This document shows, in pieces, positions 16,985 to 25,435 of a stretch of 47,053 nt of DNA. How positions within the stretch are numbered: position 1 is the first letter of the stretch; each line of letters starts with the position of its first letter. The stretch covers positions 1 to 47,053 of the forward strand of contig NZ_LJIC01000215.1 in assembly GCF_001295845.1 (NCBI RefSeq), given 5' to 3'. The notes beneath the pieces were generated by a model. The model was not told where the DNA came from. It saw nothing but the letters and a program-made list of their open reading frames with translations, and ran no database searches. Source of the stretch: Rhodopseudomonas sp. AAP120. Its GTDB lineage: Bacteria; Pseudomonadota; Alphaproteobacteria; Rhizobiales; Xanthobacteraceae. A program made the translations under genes and the position numbers.

Positions 16985-19047
16985 GCCGCCACCGAGACGT
17001 CCGGCTCGACGATCACCACACGCGCCTTGACCTGGCGGTGGCGCAGCAGTTCGACCAGGATCGCCGCATCCTCGCTCTTGCCGCCCGCGCCCTGCGCCAG
17101 GAACACGACCTCGTCGGCCATGTAGTACAGGCCGAATTCGGAAGCCGATCCGCCCATCTCACCGCCGTCGACGATGACGCGGTCGAACACGCGGAGCTGC
17201 TGCAGCGCGGCGGACAGCGCCTGCCTGGCTCGCGGGTCGCGCGCGGCGAGCGCCGACAGTCCGACCGGAACGACACGCATCGCGGTCGGCTTGTGCAGCC
17301 GGACGACGTCGTGAACATCGGCGGCGCCGTTCATCACGTCACGCAGGCCGGGCGCCTTGTCGAAGCCGAGCCGCGAGGTGGTCGAATGACGGGCGAGATC
17401 GGCGTCGACCAGCATCACGTCCAGCCGGTTGGCGATGACGGTGCGGGCGAGCTGCAGCGCAACGTCATCGAGCCATGCGCCGCGCTGCACCTGCACCAGC
17501 ACGATGGTGGTGCCTTTCGGCGCCGCCAGCAGCTCCTCGCCGAGCTCGGCGAGACGGCTGGCCTGGCTGTGCACCACGGCCGGCCGCGGCACCGGGTTCG
17601 GTGCGATTTCCTCCGCAGGGGCGAGCGCGGGTGCATCCGGCACGGCTTCGGGATCTGGTTCGCTGCCCGGGCGATCGAGCGCGTCACGCGCCAGCGCCGC
17701 CGCGATGCCGATGGTGATGCCGGCGAAGATCGCCGCCGCCAGCATGATCATCGTCGGCGGCCAGCTCTTGTTCTCCGGCGTGGTGGCGCGCGAGATCAGG
17801 CGGATATTGGTGGTGTCGATGCCTTGCCGTTCCTCGGCGGTCTTGGCCTTGGCCAGGAAGGTCTCGTAGACGACCCGGCTCGACTCCGCCTTGCGCTCGA
17901 GTTCGCGCAGCGGCACCATCGCCTGCTCGTTGACCTCCGACTGCTTCTTCAGCGCGTCGAAATTGGCCTGCAGGTTCTGCACATTGGTCCGCTCGCTGGC
18001 TTCGGTGTTGCGGACCGAGCGGGCGATGGTCTTCAGTTCGCGCTGGATCGCCGCCTGTGCGTCGCGCACCTGCGCCCGCGCCGCCTGCAGCGCCGGATGA
18101 TTGGGACCGTCGATCTGGGCGAGCTGGGCTTCCTCGCGCGAGGCGTCGGCGAGGCGCGAGCGCAGTTGCACGATCGCGGCCGACTGGATCGCCTCCGGCA
18201 GCGCTTCCAGCCCGGCGTCGCCGTGCTCGATGGTTTCGATCAGCCGCACCCGCGCCTGTGCGTCGGCGAGCCGCGTTTTGGCGTTGGTGAGCTGCGTATT
18301 GGCTTCGTCGAGCTGCTGCTCGCTGACCATCCGGCTGCGCGAGCCGACCAGATTGTTGGCCGCCTTGAAGGCCGCCACCGCCTCTTCGCCGCGTTTCACT
18401 TCCTGCCGCAGCTTGCCGAGCTGCGCCGAAATCGCCTCGGAGGTGCGGCGCTGGAACGCCGAATTGGCGCCGGCCTGCTCTTCGAGATACGAGGTCGCCA
18501 CCGCATTGGCGAGCGCCGCCGCGCGCGGCGCGGTGTCGGCCGAGGCCAGGATGTCGATGACGAAGGAGCGGTCGATCCGCTTGGTGGCGACGTTTTTGCG
18601 TAGGTTCCGCAACGTCACCAGCGCGCGGTCCTCGGCGCGGCCAAGTCCGATCACCGATTTCACCAACCGTCCGATGGTGATGCGCTCGCCGTTGAATTCC
18701 GGATCGTTCTGCAGGTTGAGCTGCTCGATGACGCGATTGAGCACCTCGTTGGAGGTGATGATCTTGAGCTGGCTTTCCACCAGCAACAGGCCGTCACCCG
18801 GCACCGAATTCTGCAGCGGGTCGTCCTTCGGGGTGTACTGATCGCGCGGATCGACGAACACCTGCGCGGTTCCGGTATAGGACGGATGCGCGACCAGCAA
18901 ATACGCCACCACGATGCCGCACAGCACCGCCGGGATGCCGATCACCCAGCTCCTGCGCCGCGACAGAATGCCGAGCACGTTCCTGAAATCGATCCCGTCG
19001 GAGATCCGGTCGGTCGGCGCTTCGGGCGAAGTCGGCTTGGGCGACAT
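16981..19047 (-). CDS. Wzz/GNVR chain-length protein with degenerate BY-kinase domain
   Basis: A 688-residue inner-membrane protein. Membrane segments at about 34-55 and 430-452 enclose a Wzz/GNVR periplasmic domain with long coiled coils (about 190-400), and P-E-N-K-S-W-P-P precedes the second segment, as in polysaccharide co-polymerases. The C-terminal cytoplasmic domain (about 490-688) has the fold pattern of a bacterial tyrosine kinase: V-M-L-V-D-A-D-L is a clear Walker A' motif. The Walker A loop is missing; the equivalent strand reads V-L-V-Q-V-Q-R-G-A-W-L-D-D with no G-K-S/T. There is also no C-terminal tyrosine cluster. Kinase activity is thus unlikely, and regulation of chain length or export by other means is inferred. 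First gene of its operon. Confidence 0.87.
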   Translation of the reverse strand: MSPKPTSPEAPTDRISDGIDFRNVLGILSRRRSWVIGIPAVLCGIVVAYLLVAHPSYTGTAQVFVDPRDQYTPKDDPLQNSVPGDGLLLVESQLKIITSNEVLNRVIEQLNLQNDPEFNGERITIGRLVKSVIGLGRAEDRALVTLRNLRKNVATKRIDRSFVIDILASADTAPRAAALANAVATSYLEEQAGANSAFQRRTSEAISAQLGKLRQEVKRGEEAVAAFKAANNLVGSRSRMVSEQQLDEANTQLTNAKTRLADAQARVRLIETIEHGDAGLEALPEAIQSAAIVQLRSRLADASREEAQLAQIDGPNHPALQAARAQVRDAQAAIQRELKTIARSVRNTEASERTNVQNLQANFDALKKQSEVNEQAMVPLRELERKAESSRVVYETFLAKAKTAEERQGIDTTNIRLISRATTPENKSWPPTMIMLAAAIFAGITIGIAAALARDALDRPGSEPDPEAVPDAPALAPAEEIAPNPVPRPAVVHSQASRLAELGEELLAAPKGTTIVLVQVQRGAWLDDVALQLARTVIANRLDVMLVDADLARHSTTSRLGFDKAPGLRDVMNGAADVHDVVRLHKPTAMRVVPVGLSALAARDPRARQALSAALQQLRVFDRVIVDGGEMGGSASEFGLYYMADEVVFLAQGAGGKSEDAAILVELLRHRQVKARVVIVEPDVSVAA

Positions 19048-19467
19048 GGTACTTTACAACTCGCTGGATCTACGAACCCGGATCATGGGCCGTACGGGCC
19101 GATGATGTAACTGCGACGACGCGCCGCGACTGCGTCGATACGTGTTGACCTCGCGGCAAGCCGCCGAACCAATCTGTGCGTGAGCCGCCTTGCACACTGA
19201 CTACAAAGTAAAGAACTAGGGTTAATCGGCGGTTACGTGGCCGGGGCCGCGGTTGCATTGACGATCGGTTAATACCGATCGCAGCCGGCGTCGCCGCGCG
19301 ACGTTTCGCGCAGAGATCCTTCAGATTAACCGCATACAAGGATACTCGCCCGGACATTGGACATTTCCTGTAAACCGCAAACACGAATCGTAACCCTCCA
19401 TTAACCTTCATCCGGCGCGCTCCCGGCAGCCGGTCCCTTGGACGAAGTCTTGCTGACGCCATCGCCG
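19048..19467. other. Divergent promoter region of the polysaccharide locus
   Basis: A 420-base gap between divergent operons (Wzz-like to the left, GT4 to the right). It is clearly more AT-rich than its surroundings, with several TTAA-containing patches near 19222, 19270, 19326 and 19402, and should carry promoters for both operons. No gene is apparent. No sigma-70 hexamer pair is convincing by eye. Confidence 0.6.
19262..19281. promoter_or_regulatory. Palindromic candidate operator
   Basis: Perfect 8-base inverted repeat CGATCGGT, TAAT, ACCGATCG near the middle of the divergent region. Its size and symmetry fit a dimeric regulator site controlling both polysaccharide operons. The regulator is unknown and none is encoded nearby. 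Confidence 0.45.
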
Positions 19468-20709
19468 ATGACCCGCGACCAGGACCGCCAAGCCCGCAAC
19501 GGCCTCGATCTCGCGCGTCGCGAGTCCGCTGAGCGACAGGCGCCGGGCGAAGCGGCCAGCGCGACCTCGCCCGAGCCACGGGCTCGTGTGCTGCTGGTCC
19601 AGACCCAGGCGGAGAACGCCGGCGCGCAGGAGATCTCGCGGCTGGTCGGCGCCGGCCTCGCGGCGCGTGGCTACGACGTCCACAACCTGTTCTTCTTCCG
19701 GCAATCGCGATCGTTCGACGAGCCGCCACAGACCGTGTACTGCGCGCCGCGGCGCCCCGGCGATCCGCTGTCGTTCCTGCGCTTTCTCGGCGCGCTGCAT
19801 CGGCGCATCCGGCGGATGCGGCCGGACGTGATTCTGACCTTTCAGCACTACGGCAATGCGATCGGCGGGGTGGTGGCGCGGCTCGCCGGGCCTGCACCGG
19901 TGATCGCCAATCAGGTGTCGGCGCGGCTGACGATGCCCGCCTGGCTGCGCGGCATCGACCGCGTGCTGGGCCAGTTCGGCGTGTTCGCACGGATCACAGT
20001 CAATTCGCACGACATGCTGCGCGACTACTCGCGCTATCCTGGCGGTTACCGGCAGCGCCTGACGCATGTGCCGCACGGCTTCGACCAGAAGCGCCCGACG
20101 CTGTCGAAGGCCGAGGCCCGCCGTCATTTCGGATTGGCGCCGGATGCGATCGTGCTCGGCTCGGTGGCGCGGCTGCATCCGCTGAAGCAGCTCGATGCGG
20201 CGCTGCGCGTGCTGCCCGCGCATCCGGGCTGGACGCTGGCGCTGGCGGGCCAGGGCCCCGACGAGACGCGGCTGCGCGATCTCGCCGCGCAGCTCGGCGT
20301 CGCCGAGCGCGTCCGCTTCGTCGGCGAGATCTCGCCCGAGCAGGTGGCGAACTTCCTCGCCTGCCTCGACGTCTTCGTATTTCCCTCGATGGCCGAAACC
20401 TTCGGTCTGGCTGCGGTCGAGGCCGCCCATGCGGGCGTGCCGGTGGTGGCGAACGATCTGCCGGTGCTGCGCGAGGTGCTGGCGTATCAGGGCGAGCCGG
20501 CCGCCATCCTGGTCGACGCTGCCGACACGCCGGCGCTCGGCGCCGCGATCGCCCGCGTGCTGGGCGATGGCGCGCTCGCCACGCAGCTACGCCGCGCCGC
20601 GGAGGGGTTGAAGACGCGCTACTCGGTCGACGCGATGGTCGACGAATATGTCCGCCTCATCGAGCAGACGATCCGGCCAGCCGCGGAAGGACCACGCCGT
20701 GCTGGTTGA
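19468..20709 (+). CDS. GT4-family glycosyltransferase
   Basis: A 413-residue GT-B fold retaining glycosyltransferase. The N-terminal domain (about 40-210) has the opening strand R-V-L-L-V-Q-T-Q-A-E-N-A-G-A-Q-E. The C-terminal nucleotide-sugar domain begins near V-L-G-S-V-A-R-L-H-P-L-K-Q, and the E-x7-E motif lies in P-S-M-A-E-T-F-G-L-A-A-V-E-A. It would add a sugar from a nucleotide donor to the lipid-linked repeat unit on the cytoplasmic face. ATG at 19468 is preferred to a TTG 30 bases earlier; neither has a strong ribosome site. Its last 11 bases overlap the next gene, showing coupling. Confidence 0.88.
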   Translation: MTRDQDRQARNGLDLARRESAERQAPGEAASATSPEPRARVLLVQTQAENAGAQEISRLVGAGLAARGYDVHNLFFFRQSRSFDEPPQTVYCAPRRPGDPLSFLRFLGALHRRIRRMRPDVILTFQHYGNAIGGVVARLAGPAPVIANQVSARLTMPAWLRGIDRVLGQFGVFARITVNSHDMLRDYSRYPGGYRQRLTHVPHGFDQKRPTLSKAEARRHFGLAPDAIVLGSVARLHPLKQLDAALRVLPAHPGWTLALAGQGPDETRLRDLAAQLGVAERVRFVGEISPEQVANFLACLDVFVFPSMAETFGLAAVEAAHAGVPVVANDLPVLREVLAYQGEPAAILVDAADTPALGAAIARVLGDGALATQLRRAAEGLKTRYSVDAMVDEYVRLIEQTIRPAAEGPRRAG

Positions 20710-22219
20710 ACTCCGTTTCGACGATCGCCGGCCGCGGCGCTGGATGCGACATCTGGCGTCGCTGCTCGGCGATGCAGGCATGCGGCTGCAGATCGCCTGG
20801 GTGCGCACCGACGCGGCCCGGCCGGCCGGCGTCGAAGCGCTGCTCGACCTCGAACGCCTGCTGCTGCGCCGGGGCCGCCCGTGCGGCGCCGACGCCGATC
20901 CCGCCTACGCGCACGACAATCGTCCGGCGCAGCACACCCCCGACATCGTCGTCGACTTCACCGCCATGCCGCGCGATCCGGCACGAACGCCGCGCCTGTA
21001 CTTGCGGCCGCTGTTTGACGGCCTCGCCGGCGAAGACGCGGCGCTCGCCGCGATCGTCGGCGGTGATCTGCCGCTGATCGAGATCCACGACGACACCAGC
21101 GGCGCGATCTTGTGGTCGGGCAAGCCGTCCGGCGAAGCGGCCGAAGGCCTCGGCGGGGCGCTCGCGGCGGTGATGGCGCGAACCGCGACGCTGCTGCGCG
21201 GCGCGCTGGAGTCCGGCGGGCCGAGCGCTGCGCCGCAGCCCTGCCCGACACCGCGCACCGTCCGCTCGCCCGCGGCGTTCGTGCTGCGCGGCCTGGCCTC
21301 CAGCTTGGCGCGCCGCATCTATCGGCTGTGCTGCTACTCGCCGCATTGGCGCATCGGGTGGCGCTACACGGATGACGCCGGCATCTGGACGTCGGGCGAT
21401 TTGTCCGGACCTGCGTGGCGCGCGGTGCCGAGCCCGGCCAACCGCTTCTACGCCGATCCGTTTCCGGTCACCTGGAAGGGCCGCACCTTCGTGTTCGTCG
21501 AGGAGCTCGACCACCACGTCGGCAAGGGCTTCATCTCTGCGATCGAATTCGGTGACGACGGCCCGGTCGGCGCGGCGATCCCGGTGCTCGAGGAGCCCTG
21601 GCATCTGTCCTATCCGTTCCTGATGGTGCACCAGGACGAACTCTGGATGATCCCGGAGAGCAGCGCGCGGCACGAGGTCACGATTTATCGCTGCGTTCAG
21701 TTCCCACACCGCTGGGAACGCCACGCGACGCTGCTGTCGGGCGTCGAATTCGCCGACGCGACGATCGTGCAGCACGACGGCCGGCACTACATGTTCGGGG
21801 CGACGCGCGACGGTGCCGGCGGCTATTCCGACACGCTGTCGATCTATCACGCCGACGACCTGTTCGGGCCGTGGCGTCCGCACGCGCAGCGCCCCGCTTT
21901 GGTCGACCGCGCCAGCGCCCGCCCGGCCGGCCATTTCGTTCATCGCAACGGCCGGCTGTGGCGTCCGGTGCAGGACTGCACCCACGGCTATGGCAGCGCG
22001 CTCGGCCTCGCCGAGATCACCGAGCTGTCGCCGACGCGGTTCGGCCAGACCGTGCATCACACCGTGACGCCCGGACCACGCTGGCCCGGCCGCAAGCTGC
22101 ACACGCTCAATCGCTGCGGACGACTGGAACTGATCGACGGCACCACCATCCAGCCGAAGATCGAAGCGCTGCGGCTATCGATGAGGCCCGGCGAAATAGC
22201 GGCCGCGCCGAGCCGTTGA
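20699..22219 (+). CDS. GINT1_N-like beta-propeller glycan protein
   Basis: A 506-residue protein with two parts. Residues ~210-480 resemble the propeller domain named after the N-terminus of plant glucosamine inositolphosphorylceramide transferase: R-F-Y-A-D-P-F-P-V-T-W-K-G-R-T-F-V-F-V-E-E, then W-H-L-S-Y-P-F-L and E-L-W-M-I-P-E-S. Residues 1-190 are weakly like the formyltransferase-like part seen in longer bacterial relatives (P-D-I-V-V-D-F-T), but no catalytic motif is obvious. In bacteria this domain occurs in sugar-modifying proteins of polysaccharide loci; the reaction here is unknown. The GTG start at 20699 is chosen because GGAAGG lies nine bases upstream, giving an 11-base overlap with the GT4 gene; the next ATG would cut into conserved residues. 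Confidence 0.72.
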   Translation: MLVELRFDDRRPRRWMRHLASLLGDAGMRLQIAWVRTDAARPAGVEALLDLERLLLRRGRPCGADADPAYAHDNRPAQHTPDIVVDFTAMPRDPARTPRLYLRPLFDGLAGEDAALAAIVGGDLPLIEIHDDTSGAILWSGKPSGEAAEGLGGALAAVMARTATLLRGALESGGPSAAPQPCPTPRTVRSPAAFVLRGLASSLARRIYRLCCYSPHWRIGWRYTDDAGIWTSGDLSGPAWRAVPSPANRFYADPFPVTWKGRTFVFVEELDHHVGKGFISAIEFGDDGPVGAAIPVLEEPWHLSYPFLMVHQDELWMIPESSARHEVTIYRCVQFPHRWERHATLLSGVEFADATIVQHDGRHYMFGATRDGAGGYSDTLSIYHADDLFGPWRPHAQRPALVDRASARPAGHFVHRNGRLWRPVQDCTHGYGSALGLAEITELSPTRFGQTVHHTVTPGPRWPGRKLHTLNRCGRLELIDGTTIQPKIEALRLSMRPGEIAAAPSR

Positions 22220-22230
22220 GGCCGGGCGCG

Positions 22231-22590
22231 TCAGCGGCGCGGCAGCAAGCGTACCAGCAGCCAGCCCGCGACCAGCCCGAACGAGCCTCCGGCGAACTTC
22301 ACCGCCGCATCGAACACCCGGCCGTGACGCGATGGCGTCAGCACCTGCAGCACTTCGAACAACGCCGCCGCGCCGAGCACGACGACCGCGGCCAGCACGA
22401 TGTAGCGCGGATAGGCCATCGCGAACAAACCGCCCACGAGCGCGAAGGCGAGGAAGCGTTCGATCGACGGCGGCCAGCCGGTGGTCGGCCGAAGCCCCAG
22501 CGGACTGAGCGTCGCCATCGCGATGAACGCCAGACACAGCCATGCCGCGATGCGCAGCAGCGCCTCGTATCTCGCCGGAAGCCGCTCCAT
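22231..22590 (-). CDS. VanZ-like small membrane protein
   Basis: A 119-residue protein with four hydrophobic segments (about 12-30, 44-60, 63-83 and 97-115). The pattern F-E-V-L-Q-V-L-T-P-S-R-H-G-R-V-F-D-A after the third segment, followed by a glycine-rich helix, matches the VanZ-like family. VanZ gives low-level teicoplanin resistance in enterococci, but members in polysaccharide loci have no established role. The gene converges with the propeller gene only 11 bases away and is divergent from the flippase gene, with which it shares a 255-base upstream region. Confidence 0.75.
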   Translation of the reverse strand: MERLPARYEALLRIAAWLCLAFIAMATLSPLGLRPTTGWPPSIERFLAFALVGGLFAMAYPRYIVLAAVVVLGAAALFEVLQVLTPSRHGRVFDAAVKFAGGSFGLVAGWLLVRLLPRR

Positions 22591-22845
22591 CGACGCCTCG
22601 TCCGATCATCTTCTCTATGGTTAACAACGCAGCGCTGGCAGACATTTCCAGACACGGATACCGCGAGTCTTTACCCTACACGCAATTATCATTTTGCATG
22701 CCAGCGAAGTGACTCCAATTAGAGTAAGTTGCCACACGATGCCAGCGCGCCGATGTCACATCGCTGTGCCGGCAGGTCGCGGACAAGGCGCGGCTCATCT
22801 GTCGTTTCGTCCGTTCTGCAGTTCCGCTCCGGTCAGGCTCAGTCA

Positions 22846-24198
22846 GTGAAGTTCACCCTACCGATCGATAGATTTGCCGGCCTCCGCAGCAACGTCGCCG
22901 TCCGCACCATGACGGGCGCGTTCGCGTTGCGCGTGGCGATCACGATCGCGAATCTGGCGCTGGTGACGCTCGCCGCGCGGATGCTGAGCCGCCACGATTT
23001 CGGCACCTATTCGATGCTGTTCAGCGCCGCCGGCCTGCTCAGCGTGATCGCGACCTTCGGCCAGCAGATCTTCATCACCCGATCCTGGAGCGAGTTCAGC
23101 GCCGCGAACGACGCGGCGACGCTGAAAGGCGCCATGACCTTCACGGCGCTCGCCTCGCTGATCGGCGTCGTGCTGATCGGCCTGCCGTTCTTCTACTGGT
23201 TCGCAGCCGAACACGACGCCACGCTGGCGATCGCCGCGACGCTGTATCTGGTGTGCTACTCGCTGCTGCTGACATCCTCGCATTTCGCGCGCGGCGCGAT
23301 CGGCGTCTGGGTCGGCGACGGGCTGACCTACCTGCCGGTGGCGTTGTGCCCGATGCTCTATATCGTGGGCAGCTATGTGCTCGGCGCACCGATCGAAATG
23401 TATCGCATTTTCTTGAGCATGGCGGCGATGTCGAGCGTCACCATGCTGGTGCAGATGGCGCTGCTGCGCCGCCGCGTGCGCGCGCAGTTCCCGGAGATCG
23501 GAACATCCCCGTCGCGCTTCGATCTGCGCACCTGGACGGCACGCTCGACCAAGCTGTGGATCTCCGGCGGCCTGGAAGCCGCCAACCAATATGCGGACGT
23601 CGTCATCATCGGCTATTTGATGAGCCCGACCGTCGCCGGCGCCTATTTCGTCACGACGCGGATCGCCAACGCCTTCGCGATGGCGACCGGCGCGGTCTAC
23701 ATCTTCTCGACCCGGCACTTCCCGAACCTGTACTACAATCGCCAGTATCGCCAGCTCGACAGCCTGCTCGACTCCGTCGCGCTGATCACGCTGGCGATCG
23801 TGGTCGGCGGACTGATGGTCGTGCTCGGCGGCGGCCACTGGATCCTGCTGGCCTTCAATGCCGACTATGTGCCGTATTACGGCGCGCTGGCGCTGCTGAC
23901 GATCGGCACCGCGGCGGTCGCGGCCGCCGGCCCGTCGGGCTCGATCCTGATGCTGACCGGACACGAGGGCAGCTATCTGGCGATCGTCGGCGGCACCGTG
24001 CTGATGCGCGCCGTCGGCTTCTTCATCCTGATCCCGATGTTCGGCATCACCGGCGCGGTGGCGGCCACCACCGTCTCGTTCGTCACCCTTGCTCTGCTGC
24101 TGCGCGGCGCCGCCAAGAGCATGGCCGGCATCGACGGCTCGGTGCTGCGCCTGGTGACGCGCCTGCGCCGCGGCCGCATCCCGCTGCAGGCGGAGTGA
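22846..24198 (+). CDS. Polysaccharide flippase (Wzx/MATE-like)
   Basis: A membrane protein of about 450 residues with twelve to fourteen hydrophobic segments, of the polysaccharide biosynthesis/MVF superfamily. It would flip undecaprenyl-linked oligosaccharide across the inner membrane. Typical features are the N-terminal T-M-T-G-A-F-A-L-R-V-A-I-T-I-A-N-L segment, A-A-R-M-L-S-R-H-D-F-G-T-Y and the later E-A-A-N-Q-Y-A-D-V-V-I-I-G-Y in the seventh-helix region. The start is uncertain. GTG at 22846 is chosen because the sequence before it is Arg/Ser-rich and unlike the family; ATG at 22909 and ATG at 22729 or 22753 are alternatives. It closes the polysaccharide locus. Confidence 0.82.
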   Translation: MKFTLPIDRFAGLRSNVAVRTMTGAFALRVAITIANLALVTLAARMLSRHDFGTYSMLFSAAGLLSVIATFGQQIFITRSWSEFSAANDAATLKGAMTFTALASLIGVVLIGLPFFYWFAAEHDATLAIAATLYLVCYSLLLTSSHFARGAIGVWVGDGLTYLPVALCPMLYIVGSYVLGAPIEMYRIFLSMAAMSSVTMLVQMALLRRRVRAQFPEIGTSPSRFDLRTWTARSTKLWISGGLEAANQYADVVIIGYLMSPTVAGAYFVTTRIANAFAMATGAVYIFSTRHFPNLYYNRQYRQLDSLLDSVALITLAIVVGGLMVVLGGGHWILLAFNADYVPYYGALALLTIGTAAVAAAGPSGSILMLTGHEGSYLAIVGGTVLMRAVGFFILIPMFGITGAVAATTVSFVTLALLLRGAAKSMAGIDGSVLRLVTRLRRGRIPLQAE

Positions 24199-24257
24199 TC
24201 GGCGGCATATCAAAGGGGCGCGACGGCCCTCTGAAATTCCGAAGCTGAAATTAGCTC

Positions 24258-24351
24258 CGTCATGCCCGGCCTTGTGCCGGGCATCCACGCCTTGCTGACG
24301 GACACGCGGAAAAGGCGTGGATGGCCGGGACAAGCCCGGCCATGACGGGGT
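24258..24351. repeat. Extragenic palindromic repeat
   Basis: Two 9-base-arm hairpins with five-base loops (ATGCCCGGC...GCCGGGCAT at 24262-24284, and ATGGCCGGG...CCCGGCCAT at 24321-24343), joined by an outer stem CCACGCCTT/AAGGCGTGG. It lies between convergent genes ending at 24198 and 24431 and can serve as a terminator for both. Confidence 0.8.
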
Positions 24352-24430
24352 GAGTGAGGAGCTCGGCTTCGGAATCAATCGTTCTTCGAGCGCGGAGCGT
24401 CGACGCGTTTTGCTGCCTCGTAGCCTAGCT

Positions 24431-25426
24431 CTAGTCCTGCGCGAGGCTCGTCAGCCAGTTGCGGAACAGCGTGGCGGCGGTGGCTTCGATTGCGGCGGCG
24501 ACGCCGGACCGCATCGTGAGCGGCGGCAGCTTGGCGATCAGCGCGGGATCGCGGCGGCTCTCGGCCTCCGCGCGCAGCGCCAGCAGAGCCTGCTCGGTGG
24601 CCGCGTCGAAATAATCGACCGGAATGTCCGGATAATCGTCGCGCTCGCCGGTCAGATAGCGGCCGATATCGCGTAGATACTCCCGTTGCAGCGATGCCGG
24701 GTCGTATTCCGGGTGGCCCTGGAAGAACACGAAGCGGCTGCGTTGCTGGCGGATGAAAATGTCGACGCCGGCGCCGTCGGCATGTGTCAGCACTGTGTAG
24801 CCGGCAGCCATCAGCTTGTTCGCTGGCAGATCGTTGAGCCGCGAATGCGGCACGCGCGCTTGCGCCGGCAGACCGGCCAGCAGCGTATCCTCATCCTGCT
24901 GCGCGCAATCATACACGCCCGAGCATTTGCGCGGCAGCCGCTGCCGTTCGACGCCGTCGAGATGTAGCACCGCGGCATGCGCGGCGAGGCACGACCAGAT
25001 CGTCGAACGCGTATGCGCCTCGGCCCAATCGACCAGCGCCCGCATCTCGTCCCAATACGGCTCGTCCGACAGCGCCGCGGCGCGCGGCTCGGCGCCGGTG
25101 ACGATCAGGCCGTCGAGTTGCAGCGAGCCGATGGCAGCAATGTCGGTGTAGAGGCTGGCGATGCGCTGCCGGGTCGCGCGCGCGCGCGGCACCGAGGGCA
25201 GCGCGAAACAATGCAGCCGCACCGCGTGGCCGTCCGCGCCGTCGCGCAGCAAGCGCGTGAACTGCCGCTCGGTGGCTCGCAGCGCCGCATCGCTCATGTT
25301 GTTGACGAGGCCGATTTCGATCACCCGCCGGCGCGAGCCGGGTCGCGCGGCGGGTTCGGCCGCATTCGTCGGCACCAGCGGCGCGTCGTGCTGCGAAAGG
25401 GCCTTGTCGAACAGCAGCGTCATCAC
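24431..25426 (-). CDS. metA: MetA-family homoserine O-acyltransferase-like protein
   Basis: A 331-residue member of the HTS/MetA family (class I glutamine-amidotransferase-like fold), which O-acylates homoserine in methionine synthesis. The catalytic residues are visible: C146 in I-W-S-C-L-A-A-H, with H238 and E240 in F-Q-G-H-P-E-Y-D. The family opening V-I-E-I-G-L-V-N-N-M is at about 35-44. The position that selects acetyl- versus succinyl-CoA (Glu or Gly after T-G-A-x-x) is Arg115 here, so the acyl donor cannot be predicted. The first ~30 residues are not conserved. It starts 9 bases after the end of metY, clearly in the same operon, so its product probably feeds that enzyme. Confidence 0.85.
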   Translation of the reverse strand: MMTLLFDKALSQHDAPLVPTNAAEPAARPGSRRRVIEIGLVNNMSDAALRATERQFTRLLRDGADGHAVRLHCFALPSVPRARATRQRIASLYTDIAAIGSLQLDGLIVTGAEPRAAALSDEPYWDEMRALVDWAEAHTRSTIWSCLAAHAAVLHLDGVERQRLPRKCSGVYDCAQQDEDTLLAGLPAQARVPHSRLNDLPANKLMAAGYTVLTHADGAGVDIFIRQQRSRFVFFQGHPEYDPASLQREYLRDIGRYLTGERDDYPDIPVDYFDAATEQALLALRAEAESRRDPALIAKLPPLTMRSGVAAAIEATAATLFRNWLTSLAQD

Positions 25427-25435
25427 GCCGTGTCT

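Noticed and set aside
19222..19236. CtrA-like site (TTAA-N7-TTAC) in the polysaccharide promoter region
   Set aside because: One mismatch to a short, AT-rich consensus in an AT-richer gap; expected by chance.
10889..24198. Classical unipolar polysaccharide (upp) or LPS O-antigen locus
   Set aside because: No priming glycosyltransferase, Wza-like exporter or O-antigen ABC transporter genes are present in the window, so a named polymer cannot be assigned.
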